DNA of 31,463 nt from contig PXAS01000250.1 in assembly GCA_003565815.1 (NCBI GenBank), positions 1-31,463 of the forward strand, written 5' to 3'. Of this stretch, positions 15,723 to 23,515 are shown piece after piece. The position numbers and the translations under genes are program-made. The notes under the pieces are model-generated. The model was not told the DNA's origin and searched no databases. It worked only from the letters and a program-made list of their open reading frames with translations. Position 1 is the stretch's first letter. Each line of letters begins with the position of its first letter. The stretch comes from PVC group bacterium (lineage in GTDB: Bacteria > Verrucomicrobiota > Kiritimatiellia > SS1-B-03-39 > UBA6053).

Positions 15723-16952
15723 TCAATACCCGAAGATCTTGCGGGTGGTGCGGAGAGCTTCGATCAGCCGGGTGGTGTCGTCGGGGGTGTTGTAGAAGTG
15801 GTAGCTGGCCCGGTTGATGGCGGCGTGTCCGAGATGCTTCATGAGGGGTTGGCAACAGACGTGTCCGGCCCGAATGGCCACGCCGCTTTGGTCCACGAGC
15901 TGGGCCACGTCGTGGGGATGAATGTCGTCCAACCAAAAGGAAACGGCGCCACCGCGGTGGGCGGGCATGGCGGTGAGGGTGACGCCCGGTTCTTCGGACA
16001 AGCGGGCCACGGCGTCGCTGACGACTTCGTGTGTGAGGGCTTCTACGGTTTCCATGCCGATTTCGTCGAGGTAATCCAAAGCGGCGTCCCAGCCGATGGC
16101 CCCGGCGATGTGGGGGGTGCCGGCTTCGAATTTGTAGGGAAGGTCGGCCCAGGTGCTGGATTCGATGGAGACTTGGTCGATCATTTCTCCGCCGCCGAGA
16201 AACGGGGGCATGCGCTCCAGAAGTTCGGGGTCGGCCACCAAGGCACCCATGCCGGTGGGTCCGCACATTTTGTGGGCGGAGCACACGAAAAAATCACAGC
16301 CGAGTTCGGAGACGTTCACAGGCATGTGCGGGGCGCTTTGGGCGCCGTCGACAAGGACCCGGGCACCGTTGGCTTTGGCGAGGCGCACGAGGTCGGACAC
16401 GGGATTGACGGTGCCGAGGGCGTTGCTGACGTGGGTGATGGCGAGGAGTTTGGTGCGTTCGCCGAGCAGGCCGCCGAGGGTGTCGAGGTCCAGTTCTCCG
16501 GCGGGGGTCAGGGGGATGGCTTTGAGGACGGCGCCACATTTTCGGGCCGCGAGTTGCCAGGGCACGATGTTGCTGTGGTGTTCCATCACGGAAATGAGGA
16601 TCTCATCGCCGGGGGAAAGTCGTTCTTCGGCCCAGGCGCGGGCGACGAGGTTGATGCTTTCGGTGGTGCCGCGGGTGAAGATGACCCCGGCGGGATCGGG
16701 GGCGCCCAGAAACCGGGCCAGATGGCGGCGGGCGTCTTCGTAGGCGGCGGTGGCTTCTTCGGCGAGGGCGTGCATGCCCCGATGCACGTTGGCATTGGTC
16801 TCGCGGTAATAGCGCGACACGGCGTCGATGACCCGCGCGGGCTTTTGCGAGGTGGCGGCATTGTCCAGATACACCAGGGAGCGATCGCCGTGGACTTTGC
16901 GGGAAAGCACGGGAAAATCGGAACGGTAAGGATTGGGGGTGGCTTCGGTCAT
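15723..16952 (-). CDS. sufS: Cysteine desulfurase, SufS type
   Basis: A 409-residue PLP enzyme that removes sulfur from cysteine as a persulfide for Fe-S cluster assembly. The PLP lysine is Lys228 in SAHKMCGPTG, and the catalytic cysteine is Cys366 in RAGHVCCQPLMKHLG; both fall within two residues of the E. coli SufS positions. The residue after the catalytic Cys is also Cys (Ala or Thr is common). EHHSNIVPWQ and GTTESINLVA are group II signatures. I chose ATG 16952 because homology begins there; upstream in-frame sequence to 17063 overlaps uvrA. Only 1 nt separates it from the uvrA stop, with no Shine-Dalgarno, so coupled translation is likely. No other suf genes are present. Confidence 0.93.
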   Translation of the reverse strand: MTEATPNPYRSDFPVLSRKVHGDRSLVYLDNAATSQKPARVIDAVSRYYRETNANVHRGMHALAEEATAAYEDARRHLARFLGAPDPAGVIFTRGTTESINLVARAWAEERLSPGDEILISVMEHHSNIVPWQLAARKCGAVLKAIPLTPAGELDLDTLGGLLGERTKLLAITHVSNALGTVNPVSDLVRLAKANGARVLVDGAQSAPHMPVNVSELGCDFFVCSAHKMCGPTGMGALVADPELLERMPPFLGGGEMIDQVSIESSTWADLPYKFEAGTPHIAGAIGWDAALDYLDEIGMETVEALTHEVVSDAVARLSEEPGVTLTAMPAHRGGAVSFWLDDIHPHDVAQLVDQSGVAIRAGHVCCQPLMKHLGHAAINRASYHFYNTPDDTTRLIEALRTTRKIFGY

Positions 16953-16953
16953 T

Positions 16954-19800
16954 TTATTTGGAGGAATTCCGTAACATTTCTTTGAGGTAGCGTCCAGTGT
17001 GGGACGTTTTGATTTTGGCCACGGCTTCGGGGGTGCCGCTGGCGACAAGCTCCCCTCCCCCATCGCCGCCTTCGGGTCCGAGGTCCACGATCCAATCGGC
17101 GGTTTTGATCACATCGAGGTTGTGTTCGATCACCAGCAGGGAGTTTCCGGCGTCCCGGAGCCGCAAGAGCACTTCGAGCAACTTGTCCACATCCGCGAAA
17201 TGCAGTCCGGTGGTGGGTTCGTCGAGGATATAGAGGGTGTTGCCGGTGTCGCGTTTGCTGAGTTCGGTGGCGAGTTTCACGCGCTGGGCCTCTCCCCCGG
17301 ACAAGGTGGTGGCGGGCTGTCCGACATGCAGATAGCCGAGGCCGACATCGACGAGGGTTTGCAATTTGCGTTGCAGTCCGGGAACCTTTTCGAAAAACGC
17401 CAGGGCGTCCTCGACGGTCATTTCCAGGACTTCGGAAATGTTTTTGCCGCGGTAGCGGACTTCGAGGGTCTCGCGGTTGTAGCGTTTGCCGCCGCAGACC
17501 TCGCAGGTGACGTAGACGTCGGGCAAGAAGTGCATTTCGATGCGGCGCAGTCCGTCGCCCTTGCAACTTTCACAGCGTCCGCCTTTGACGTTGAAGCTGA
17601 AGCGTCCGGGCAGGTAACCGCGCACTTGGCTGGCGGGGAGTTTGGCGAAAAGGTCGCGGATCAGGTTGAAGGCGCCGGTGTAGGTGGCGGGATTGGAGCG
17701 GGGGGTGCGCCCGATGGGGCTTTGGTCGATGACGATGACCTTGTCGATGTACTGCAGTCCGTTGATGCGGGTGTGTTTGCCGGGCAGATCCTTGGATCCG
17801 TGGAATTTCTGAAACAAAACCCGCTTGAGGATATTGTCCACCAGCGAGGATTTGCCACTGCCGCTCACGCCGGTGACGCAGGTGAAGACGCCCAGGGGAA
17901 TGGTGATGTCAATGCCCTTGAGGTTATTGGCGGCGGCGCCCTTGATGGTGAGCGCTTTTTTGCCGGCCGTTTTGCGTTCGGCGGGCGGGGGAATGCCTTT
18001 GATTCCGTTGAGGTATTCGGCGGTGAGGGTGTTGCTTTTCAACAAATCGGCCGGGGTGCCGGAAAAAACCACTTCTCCACCGTGTCGGCCCGCCAGGGGG
18101 CCCATGTCGATGACATGGTCGGCCTCGCGAATGGTCTGTTCGTCGTGCTCCACCACCAACACGGTATTGCCGCTGTCGCGCAGGCCTTTCATGGTGTCAA
18201 TGAGCTTGAGGTTGTCGCGCTGGTGCAGGCCGATGCTGGGTTCGTCGAGCACGTACAATACGCCCATGAGGCCGGAACCGACTTGGGTGGCGAGGCGGAT
18301 TCGCTGGGCTTCGCCGCCGGACAAGGTGCCGCTTTCGCGGTTGAGGCTGAGGTAGTCGAGGCCCACGTTGTTGAGGAAGTGGAGGCGGTGGAGGATTTCT
18401 TTCATGACCTCGCTGACGATATGCCGTTCGGATTCCGTCAGTTCGAGGGCCCGGAAAAACGCGAGGGCGTCTTTGACGGACATGCGGCAGATTTGGGAGA
18501 TGTTTTTTCCGTGTACGGTGCAGGCGAGCACTTCGGGTTTGAGGCGGGACCCTTCGCAGGTCCGGCAGGGCAGACGGCTCATGTAGGTGCGCAGGCGTTG
18601 GCGGGTGTAATCGCTTTCGGTTTCCTTGAGGCGGCGTTCCAGGTTGGGAATCACGCCTTCGAAGGGTTTGTCCATTTTCAGGCGGCGTCCGCCCCGGGTC
18701 AGGGTCATTTCCACGATCTCATCGCCGGAGCCGTACATGAGCACGCGGCGAAAGGCGGGGGGCAGTTTTTGGTACGGGGTGTCCATGGAAACGCCGTATG
18801 CCTCGGTGACCCCGCGCAGGAGTTTTTTGTACCAGAGGATCACCCGGCGTCCGCCCCGCTTCCAGGCGTCCACGGCCCCTTCGTCGAGTGACAGGGCGGG
18901 ATTGGGGACGAGCAGGTCTTCGTCGTAAACTTCCATGCTGCCGAGCCCGGCGCAGGTGGGACAGGCGCCCTGGGGGCTGTTGAAAGAAAAATGACGGCTT
19001 TCGAGCTTTTCAAAGCTCAATCCACAGGGGATGCAGGCCAATTCTTCGCTGTAGAGGCGGTCGTTCCATGCGCCGTTCCCGTCCTCCACCATGGCGGTCA
19101 TGCGCCCCTTCCCCAAGCGCAGGGCCAATTCCACGCTGTCGGCCAGCCGGGAGCGGACCTTGTCTTCGATCACCAGCCGGTCCACCACGGCATCGATACT
19201 GTGCTTGGTCTTTTTGTTGAGCTTGGGGACCTCGTCGAGTTCGACGATGTTGCCGTCCACCCGGACGCGGACAAAGCCCTGGTTGCGGATATCGTTGAAC
19301 ACCTCCAGATGCTCTCCCTTGCGGCGGTCGATATAGGGGGTGAGCACCATGACCTTGCTCTTTTCGGGCAGGGCCATGAGTTGGTTGATGATGTCCTCGG
19401 CGCTTTGGCGGGTGAGCGTTTTTCCGCATTGCGGGCAATGCGGAATGCCGATGCTGGCGAAGAGGAGACGCAAATAATCGTAAATCTCGGTGGTGGTGGC
19501 CACGATGGAACGGGGATTGGACCCGGCGGTGCGCTGTTCGATGGAGATCGCGGGCGAAAGCCCTTCGATGTGGTCGACGTCCGGTTTTTGCATCTGATCC
19601 AAAAACTGGCGGGCATACGCGGAGAGGCTTTCCACGTATTTGCGCTGGCCTTCGGCAAATATGGTGTCGAAGGCCAGGGAGGACTTCCCCGATCCGCTCA
19701 GGCCGGTAATGACCGTGAGGGCATCGCGGGGAATGGTGACGTTGACGTCCTTGAGGTTATGCTCGCGGGCGCCCTGAACAATCAGATGGGTGCGACTCAT
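16954..19800 (-). CDS. uvrA: Excinuclease ABC subunit A
   Basis: A 948-residue DNA-damage sensor of nucleotide excision repair, of normal length. Two ABC modules are visible. The first has Walker A GLSGSGKSS at about residues 33-41 with the adjoining DTIFAEGQRKYVESLSAYARQF; the second has GVSGSGKSS in the second half. Signature loops are LSGGEAQRIRLA and LSGGEAQRVKLA. The zinc modules are CIPCG plus FNSPQGACPTCAGLG, and GRCESCKGDG plus VTCEVCGGKRYN. Start: MSRTHLIVQGAREHNLKDV from ATG 19800 is the usual UvrA N-terminus; six further in-frame residues to 19818 overlap sppA. It is sandwiched between sppA (5 nt) and sufS (1 nt) in one transcription unit. Confidence 0.98.
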   Translation of the reverse strand: MSRTHLIVQGAREHNLKDVNVTIPRDALTVITGLSGSGKSSLAFDTIFAEGQRKYVESLSAYARQFLDQMQKPDVDHIEGLSPAISIEQRTAGSNPRSIVATTTEIYDYLRLLFASIGIPHCPQCGKTLTRQSAEDIINQLMALPEKSKVMVLTPYIDRRKGEHLEVFNDIRNQGFVRVRVDGNIVELDEVPKLNKKTKHSIDAVVDRLVIEDKVRSRLADSVELALRLGKGRMTAMVEDGNGAWNDRLYSEELACIPCGLSFEKLESRHFSFNSPQGACPTCAGLGSMEVYDEDLLVPNPALSLDEGAVDAWKRGGRRVILWYKKLLRGVTEAYGVSMDTPYQKLPPAFRRVLMYGSGDEIVEMTLTRGGRRLKMDKPFEGVIPNLERRLKETESDYTRQRLRTYMSRLPCRTCEGSRLKPEVLACTVHGKNISQICRMSVKDALAFFRALELTESERHIVSEVMKEILHRLHFLNNVGLDYLSLNRESGTLSGGEAQRIRLATQVGSGLMGVLYVLDEPSIGLHQRDNLKLIDTMKGLRDSGNTVLVVEHDEQTIREADHVIDMGPLAGRHGGEVVFSGTPADLLKSNTLTAEYLNGIKGIPPPAERKTAGKKALTIKGAAANNLKGIDITIPLGVFTCVTGVSGSGKSSLVDNILKRVLFQKFHGSKDLPGKHTRINGLQYIDKVIVIDQSPIGRTPRSNPATYTGAFNLIRDLFAKLPASQVRGYLPGRFSFNVKGGRCESCKGDGLRRIEMHFLPDVYVTCEVCGGKRYNRETLEVRYRGKNISEVLEMTVEDALAFFEKVPGLQRKLQTLVDVGLGYLHVGQPATTLSGGEAQRVKLATELSKRDTGNTLYILDEPTTGLHFADVDKLLEVLLRLRDAGNSLLVIEHNLDVIKTADWIVDLGPEGGDGGGELVASGTPEAVAKIKTSHTGRYLKEMLRNSSK

Positions 19801-19805
19801 GGGAC

Positions 19806-20852
19806 TCAGGGACGCCAAAGATACAGGAATTCGGCGGTACCCGTGAAGGGCAGGTTCAGGGTCGGCAGGGACGACGAAGTGGATGCGGAGGCGCCCAGCA
19901 AACCGGCCAGGCCCGCGGGGGCGGAGACATTGTAGAAGGCCACGTCCTGATTGGCGAAGAGGCGACGCACGGCGGCGCGGGCATCGTCATCGTAGCCGAG
20001 TTCATCCACCAAATCGTGGGCCAGGGCGTCGCGGGCGGAGAACACCCGTCCATCCAGAAGTTGGTGCGTCTCGGCGTAGCCGGCGTCGAAGGGGCGGCTT
20101 TCCAGGACCAAATCGCGGAACTGCGCGTACAGATCGTCCACCACGCCCTGGAGGATGTCCTCGTGTTCGGGGTCCACGGGCTTCAGGGACGAAAGCAGGG
20201 CTTTGTTGTCGCCGGAGGTGAGGGTCACGTCCTTCATGCCGATTTTCTCGCCGAATTCGTGGAAATTGACCGCGCTGAGCAGGACGCCCACCGAACCCAC
20301 CACGGCGGTGGGATTGGCCAAGACCACATCCCCGGGCAGGGAAATGTAATATCCGCCGGAGGCGGCCAGATCGCGGATTTGCACGACAATCCGCCTTTCG
20401 GGATCGGCGGCCTTGAAACGCATCAGGGCCCGGTAAATTTCATCGCTGGAGGTCACCCCGCCTCCGGGCGAACTGACTTGAAAGAGGATGGCTTTCACCT
20501 CCGGGTCCACGGTGACGGCCTGGATTTCCCGGAGAATCCGGGTGACCGGATCGCCGCCCCCGCCCAGCAGACCTTGCGGACGGCGCAAGATCATGCCGTC
20601 ATAGCGCAGGACCGCCGCTTTCACGGGCGCGGCGCGGTCCCCCCAGGCCAGGCGCTCGATCACGTTGGGCATTTCGTCCTCCGGTTGCAGGCCGGTGCCG
20701 AACAGCATGGCGCACATGGAAAAATTCAAGAGCAGGCTCACGCCCAGGGTCAGGCGGAAAAAAATCCGCCACCCTTTTCTGGGTTTCGGGGCGCGGGGCT
20801 GGGGCGGCGGCGGGGGATGGGGGTCATCCATGTTCACGGAATCTTGGCTCAT
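19806..20852 (-). CDS. sppA: Signal peptide peptidase SppA-like serine protease (family S49)
   Basis: A 348-residue membrane protease that degrades cleaved signal peptides. A cytoplasmic Pro-rich N-tail (residues 10-24, DDPHPPPPPQP) precedes one membrane segment (about 30-52). The S49 domain has SSPGGGVTSSDEIY, nucleophile Ser165 in AASGGYYISLPGD, and general base Lys217 in TSGDNK. The 52-residue Ser-Lys spacing equals that of the Bacillus SppA Ser/Lys dyad. It is the short, single-domain form. ATG 20852 is preferred; the frame extends to 20966, but that part covers promoter elements and is not protein-like. It is the first gene of the sppA-uvrA-sufS unit. Confidence 0.92.
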   Translation of the reverse strand: MSQDSVNMDDPHPPPPPQPRAPKPRKGWRIFFRLTLGVSLLLNFSMCAMLFGTGLQPEDEMPNVIERLAWGDRAAPVKAAVLRYDGMILRRPQGLLGGGGDPVTRILREIQAVTVDPEVKAILFQVSSPGGGVTSSDEIYRALMRFKAADPERRIVVQIRDLAASGGYYISLPGDVVLANPTAVVGSVGVLLSAVNFHEFGEKIGMKDVTLTSGDNKALLSSLKPVDPEHEDILQGVVDDLYAQFRDLVLESRPFDAGYAETHQLLDGRVFSARDALAHDLVDELGYDDDARAAVRRLFANQDVAFYNVSAPAGLAGLLGASASTSSSLPTLNLPFTGTAEFLYLWRP

Positions 20853-20899
20853 AAGGATGCGAGGGGGTAAAGATGATGGGATCGAACGGATTCGGGAGG

Positions 20900-20927
20900 T
20901 TGACATCCTACCTCGATTCTGTAAATT
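20900..20927 (+). promoter_or_regulatory. Sigma70-type promoter candidate for the ftsB-larB-lpt-pilT cluster
   Basis: A perfect TTGACA (20900-20905), a 16-nt spacer and TAAATT (20922-20927, 4 of 6). The transcript would begin near 20934, about 53 nt before the ATG at 20987. Confidence 0.5.
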
Positions 20928-20932
20928 GGCAA
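20905..20932 (-). promoter_or_regulatory. Promoter candidate for sppA-uvrA-sufS
   Basis: On the minus strand TTGCCA (20932-20927, one mismatch to TTGACA) is followed after 16 nt by TAGGAT (20910-20905, 4 of 6). The start site would be near 20898, giving a leader of about 46 nt before the sppA ATG. It overlaps the opposing ftsB promoter candidate almost completely, so the two may compete. Confidence 0.4.
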
Positions 20933-20986
20933 TGCGGAAAATATTTTCCTCGCCTTTGACAATCATGTGCGATACTCTTTAGACTT

Positions 20987-21301
20987 ATGACGGTTTTGAA
21001 ACACATCACGGCATGGATGACGGCATTGGTAATGATGCTCGCGTTGGTGGGCTTTGCCATGATGTTCATCCCGCAATACCAGAAACACAGCGCCAACGAA
21101 CAACGCTTGGAGGAATTGCGCCGGGATCGGGAACGGGAGGAAAACCGCCTGCAGGATCTACGCGTGCGCCAACAACGTTTTCAAACCGAGCGTTCGTACG
21201 TCCGCAAGGTCGCGCATGAAATTGGCATGGTGGAGCCTCATGAAGTCATCTTCCGCTTTTATGACGACGAGAACCACGGCCGGCGCCGCAACCGGGATTG
21301 A
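20987..21301 (+). CDS. Septum formation initiator family protein (FtsB/DivIC-like)
   Basis: A 104-residue bitopic protein: a short cytoplasmic start, one membrane helix (about residues 9-30) and then a charged coiled coil (about 33-75) with LEELRRDREREENRLQDLRVRQQRF. It closes with YVRKVAHEIGMVEPHEVIFRFYDD, the post-coil segment common in FtsB/DivIC proteins (a degenerate version of the ARxxLGMVxPGEIVF pattern). Family members sit in the divisome with FtsL and FtsQ/DivIB. The Arg-rich tail (RRRNR) is unusual but short. It is the first gene of the rightward cluster. Confidence 0.82.
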   Translation: MTVLKHITAWMTALVMMLALVGFAMMFIPQYQKHSANEQRLEELRRDREREENRLQDLRVRQQRFQTERSYVRKVAHEIGMVEPHEVIFRFYDDENHGRRRNRD

Positions 21302-21303
21302 AC

Positions 21304-21981
21304 ATGGGAAAAGACGCGGACCTCCGCTTGGATTATGACCGGGCCGAACGCCTGGGGTTTCCGGAAATCGTATATGGGGAATCCAAATCGGTGGACCAGT
21401 TGCAGCGTTTGGTGGCCGGGTTCGAGGTCCGCAACCAGGGGGTGATGATTTCCAGATGCGCGCCGGAAAAAGCGGCGGCCCTTCCCCCGCGGGGCGTTTA
21501 CGATGCGGTGGCCCGCACTTGGATGCATCAACCCGTCCCCTCCCCTTCCGTCCCCGGAAACGTCGCCGTGGTCTCCGCCGGCACTTCGGACGCCCCCGTG
21601 GTGCGCGAAGCCCTCAACACTCTTCGCTTTCTGGGCGTGCAAGCCATGGACATCCAAGACGTGGGCGTGGCCGCCATTTACCGTTTGCTGGAGCGCCTGG
21701 ACGACTTGGCGGCTTGCGACGTGATCATTTGCGTGGCGGGGTTTGAAGGCGCCCTGGCCTCGGTGGTGGCCGGACAATGTCCGCAACCCGTGATTGCAGT
21801 TCCCACCAGCGTGGGGTATGGTGTGGCCCAAAACGGAACCGCCGCCCTGCACGCGATGCTGGCTAGTTGCGCCAACGGCCTGATGGTCATGAACGTCGAC
21901 AACGGGGTGGGCGCCGCCCTCGCGGCCCGTAGAATTCTCCGCCTCCTTTCTCCTTGTCAAACTGAAAACCGGACCGATTGA
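21304..21981 (+). CDS. larB: Nickel-pincer cofactor biosynthesis protein LarB
   Basis: A 225-residue AIR-carboxylase-related enzyme. In the lactate-racemase system LarB carboxylates and hydrolyses nicotinic acid adenine dinucleotide to give the pyridinium dicarboxylate nucleotide that LarE and LarC turn into the nickel-pincer cofactor. Signs: DYDRAERLGFPEIVYGESKS at the N-terminus; VAVVSAGTSDAPVVREA; DVGVAAIYRLLE; the PVIAVPTSVGYG stretch (PurE-like carboxylase region); and the closing NVDNGVGAALAARRIL. ATG 21304 is preferred; an in-frame TTG at 21298 overlaps the upstream stop codon. larC and larE are not in this window, nor is a LarA-type racemase. Confidence 0.9.
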   Translation: MGKDADLRLDYDRAERLGFPEIVYGESKSVDQLQRLVAGFEVRNQGVMISRCAPEKAAALPPRGVYDAVARTWMHQPVPSPSVPGNVAVVSAGTSDAPVVREALNTLRFLGVQAMDIQDVGVAAIYRLLERLDDLAACDVIICVAGFEGALASVVAGQCPQPVIAVPTSVGYGVAQNGTAALHAMLASCANGLMVMNVDNGVGAALAARRILRLLSPCQTENRTD

Positions 21982-21987
21982 AGCCCT

Positions 21988-22389
21988 ATGAGTGATTTTT
22001 CCATTTCCTTGAAAGTACGCGACTATGAATGTGACCTTCAGGGCATCGTCAATAATTCGGTGTACCAAAACTACTTCGAACACGCCCGCCACGAATTTCT
22101 CAAGCAGAAAGGGGTGGATTTCGCGGCGCTGAGCGCCCAAGGCATCCATTTGGTGGTCATCCGCGCCGAACTGGACTATCACCAATCCCTGAAACCGGGC
22201 GATGAATTCCAAGTCACGGTGCGGCTGGAACGGGTCGGACGCGTTCGCTGGGCTTTCGCCCAGGAAATTCGCCGCCTGCCCGACAACACCCGCATGGTCA
22301 GCGCTCGCATCACCGGGGTGGGACTGAACGAACGCGGACGCCCCGCAAAAATCGAAGTCCTGGAACCTTTGTTCCAGCGCGACGAATAG
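21988..22389 (+). CDS. Hotdog-fold acyl-CoA thioesterase (YbgC/4-HBT family)
   Basis: A 133-residue single hotdog domain. The active-site region VRDYECDLQGIVNNSVYQNYFEHAR aligns with the YbgC/4-hydroxybenzoyl-CoA thioesterase pattern (Tyr-x-x-x-Asp-x-x-Gly-x-Val), making Asp16 the likely catalytic residue. The rest (ELDYHQSLKPGDEFQVTVRLERVG and ARITGVGLNERGRPAKI) is standard for the fold. The expected role is hydrolysis of acyl-CoA thioesters in the cytoplasm; the chain length is unknown. No Tol-Pal genes are next to it, unlike classic ybgC. It begins 6 nt after larB and ends 3 nt before the lpt permease gene, so it is cotranscribed. Confidence 0.88.
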   Translation: MSDFSISLKVRDYECDLQGIVNNSVYQNYFEHARHEFLKQKGVDFAALSAQGIHLVVIRAELDYHQSLKPGDEFQVTVRLERVGRVRWAFAQEIRRLPDNTRMVSARITGVGLNERGRPAKIEVLEPLFQRDE

Positions 22390-22392
22390 ACC

Positions 22393-23472
22393 ATGCGCAT
22401 TCTCGACCGATATACCTTGCGGACCTTTCTGCTGCCCTGGCTGTGCGTCACCCTGGGCTTCGGATTTCTGTTTGTCATCATCGACCTGATCGAGCAAATC
22501 GGGGATTTTCTCGACGGCGGGGCCCCCTTCCTGGAAATCCTCGGGTATTACATCCGCTTCCTGTCCCTCGTCTGGGTGTATATCGCGCCGGTGACTTTGT
22601 TGCTGGGCCTCCTGTTCGCCTTGTATCAACTTTCCCGGAACAACGAAATCATCGCCATGCGGGCCAGCGGGATCTCCATTTACCGGGTATTGGTGCCTTT
22701 CCTGGTCCTGGGGGCGCTCATCTCCGGAGTCACCACGGTCATCACCACCTCCGTGGCCCCCAAAAACCAGCAGTGGACCGAACAATATCTCACCCACATG
22801 AAACGTCCGGACGCGAACGTGATTCGCAAGGTCCGGTTCCGCAATCCGGTCAATTTGCGCTCCTGGGACATTGACACGCTGAACTTGGACAGCTTGGAAA
22901 TTGAAAACGTGCGCGTCAATATCGTGCGCCCGGAAACCGGAGCCTTGCAGCGGGTGATCATCGCGCAACGCGGGGTGTGGATGGGCACCCATTGGGCGTT
23001 TTATGACGTGACCGTTCGGCACCACTCCGAACTCGGCTATCCCCAGGGCAGCCCCGAGGAGGAAGAGGTGATGCTGATGCTGGAGTTAACAGAGTCCCCG
23101 GAGCAAATTGTACGCGAAAACATGCCGTTGGAATACATGACTTCGCGGGAAATGCGCGAGTTTCTGGACAGCCGTCCGGTTTCGGATCGCACCCGGGTGG
23201 ATTTGCTCACCCAAATCCACATGCGGCGGGCCCATCCGTGGCTGAGTCTGGTGACGGTGATGCTGGCGGTCCCCTTCAGCACGCAAACCGCCCGGAAAGG
23301 CGTGTTCACGGGCATCATGCTTTGTTTGTTGCTTTTTTTCTCTCTTTTTTTCACAATGACGGTATTCAAGGCCTTCGGTCAGGGCGGGCATGTGCCCCCT
23401 TGGATCGCGGGCTGGTTTCCCACATTGGCATATGGCCTGCTTGGCATCCATATGCTTCGAAAATTGCGCTGA
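22393..23472 (+). CDS. LPS export permease, LptF/LptG family
   Basis: A 359-residue YjgP/YjgQ-family inner-membrane protein. It starts MRILDRYTLRTFLLPW, followed by three N-terminal membrane helices (about 14-34, 52-78, 97-120) with the NNEIIAMRASGISIYRVL segment that contacts the LptB ATPase. A periplasmic beta-jellyroll follows (about 125-270), and then three C-terminal helices (about 285-355). With LptB and its partner permease it extracts lipopolysaccharide and passes it to LptC. LptF cannot be told from LptG with confidence; the sequence looks somewhat closer to LptG. Only one of the usual pair is present here. Confidence 0.9.
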   Translation: MRILDRYTLRTFLLPWLCVTLGFGFLFVIIDLIEQIGDFLDGGAPFLEILGYYIRFLSLVWVYIAPVTLLLGLLFALYQLSRNNEIIAMRASGISIYRVLVPFLVLGALISGVTTVITTSVAPKNQQWTEQYLTHMKRPDANVIRKVRFRNPVNLRSWDIDTLNLDSLEIENVRVNIVRPETGALQRVIIAQRGVWMGTHWAFYDVTVRHHSELGYPQGSPEEEEVMLMLELTESPEQIVRENMPLEYMTSREMREFLDSRPVSDRTRVDLLTQIHMRRAHPWLSLVTVMLAVPFSTQTARKGVFTGIMLCLLLFFSLFFTMTVFKAFGQGGHVPPWIAGWFPTLAYGLLGIHMLRKLR

Positions 23473-23515
23473 CCGCTCCCCCGAAATCCAAACCCTCCAC
23501 CCCCCACCGAGACTT

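Noticed and set aside
15798..16985. Plus-strand frame (395 codons) antisense to sufS
   Set aside because: A Gly/Val-rich shadow of sufS codons; sufS itself has all of its catalytic residues.
16999..18891. Long plus-strand frame (630 codons) antisense to uvrA
   Set aside because: Gly/Ala/Val-rich shadow translation produced by strong GC bias at uvrA third positions; no recognisable motif or ribosome site.
19801..19818. Longer uvrA start (six extra residues)
   Set aside because: It overlaps the sppA stop, and the conserved UvrA N-terminus begins at MSRTHLIVQGAREHNL.
20956..20984. Second perfect TTGACA (20956-20961) before the DivIC-like gene
   Set aside because: A -10 box at normal spacing (TTAGAC, 20979-20984) is poor and would place the start site inside the coding region.
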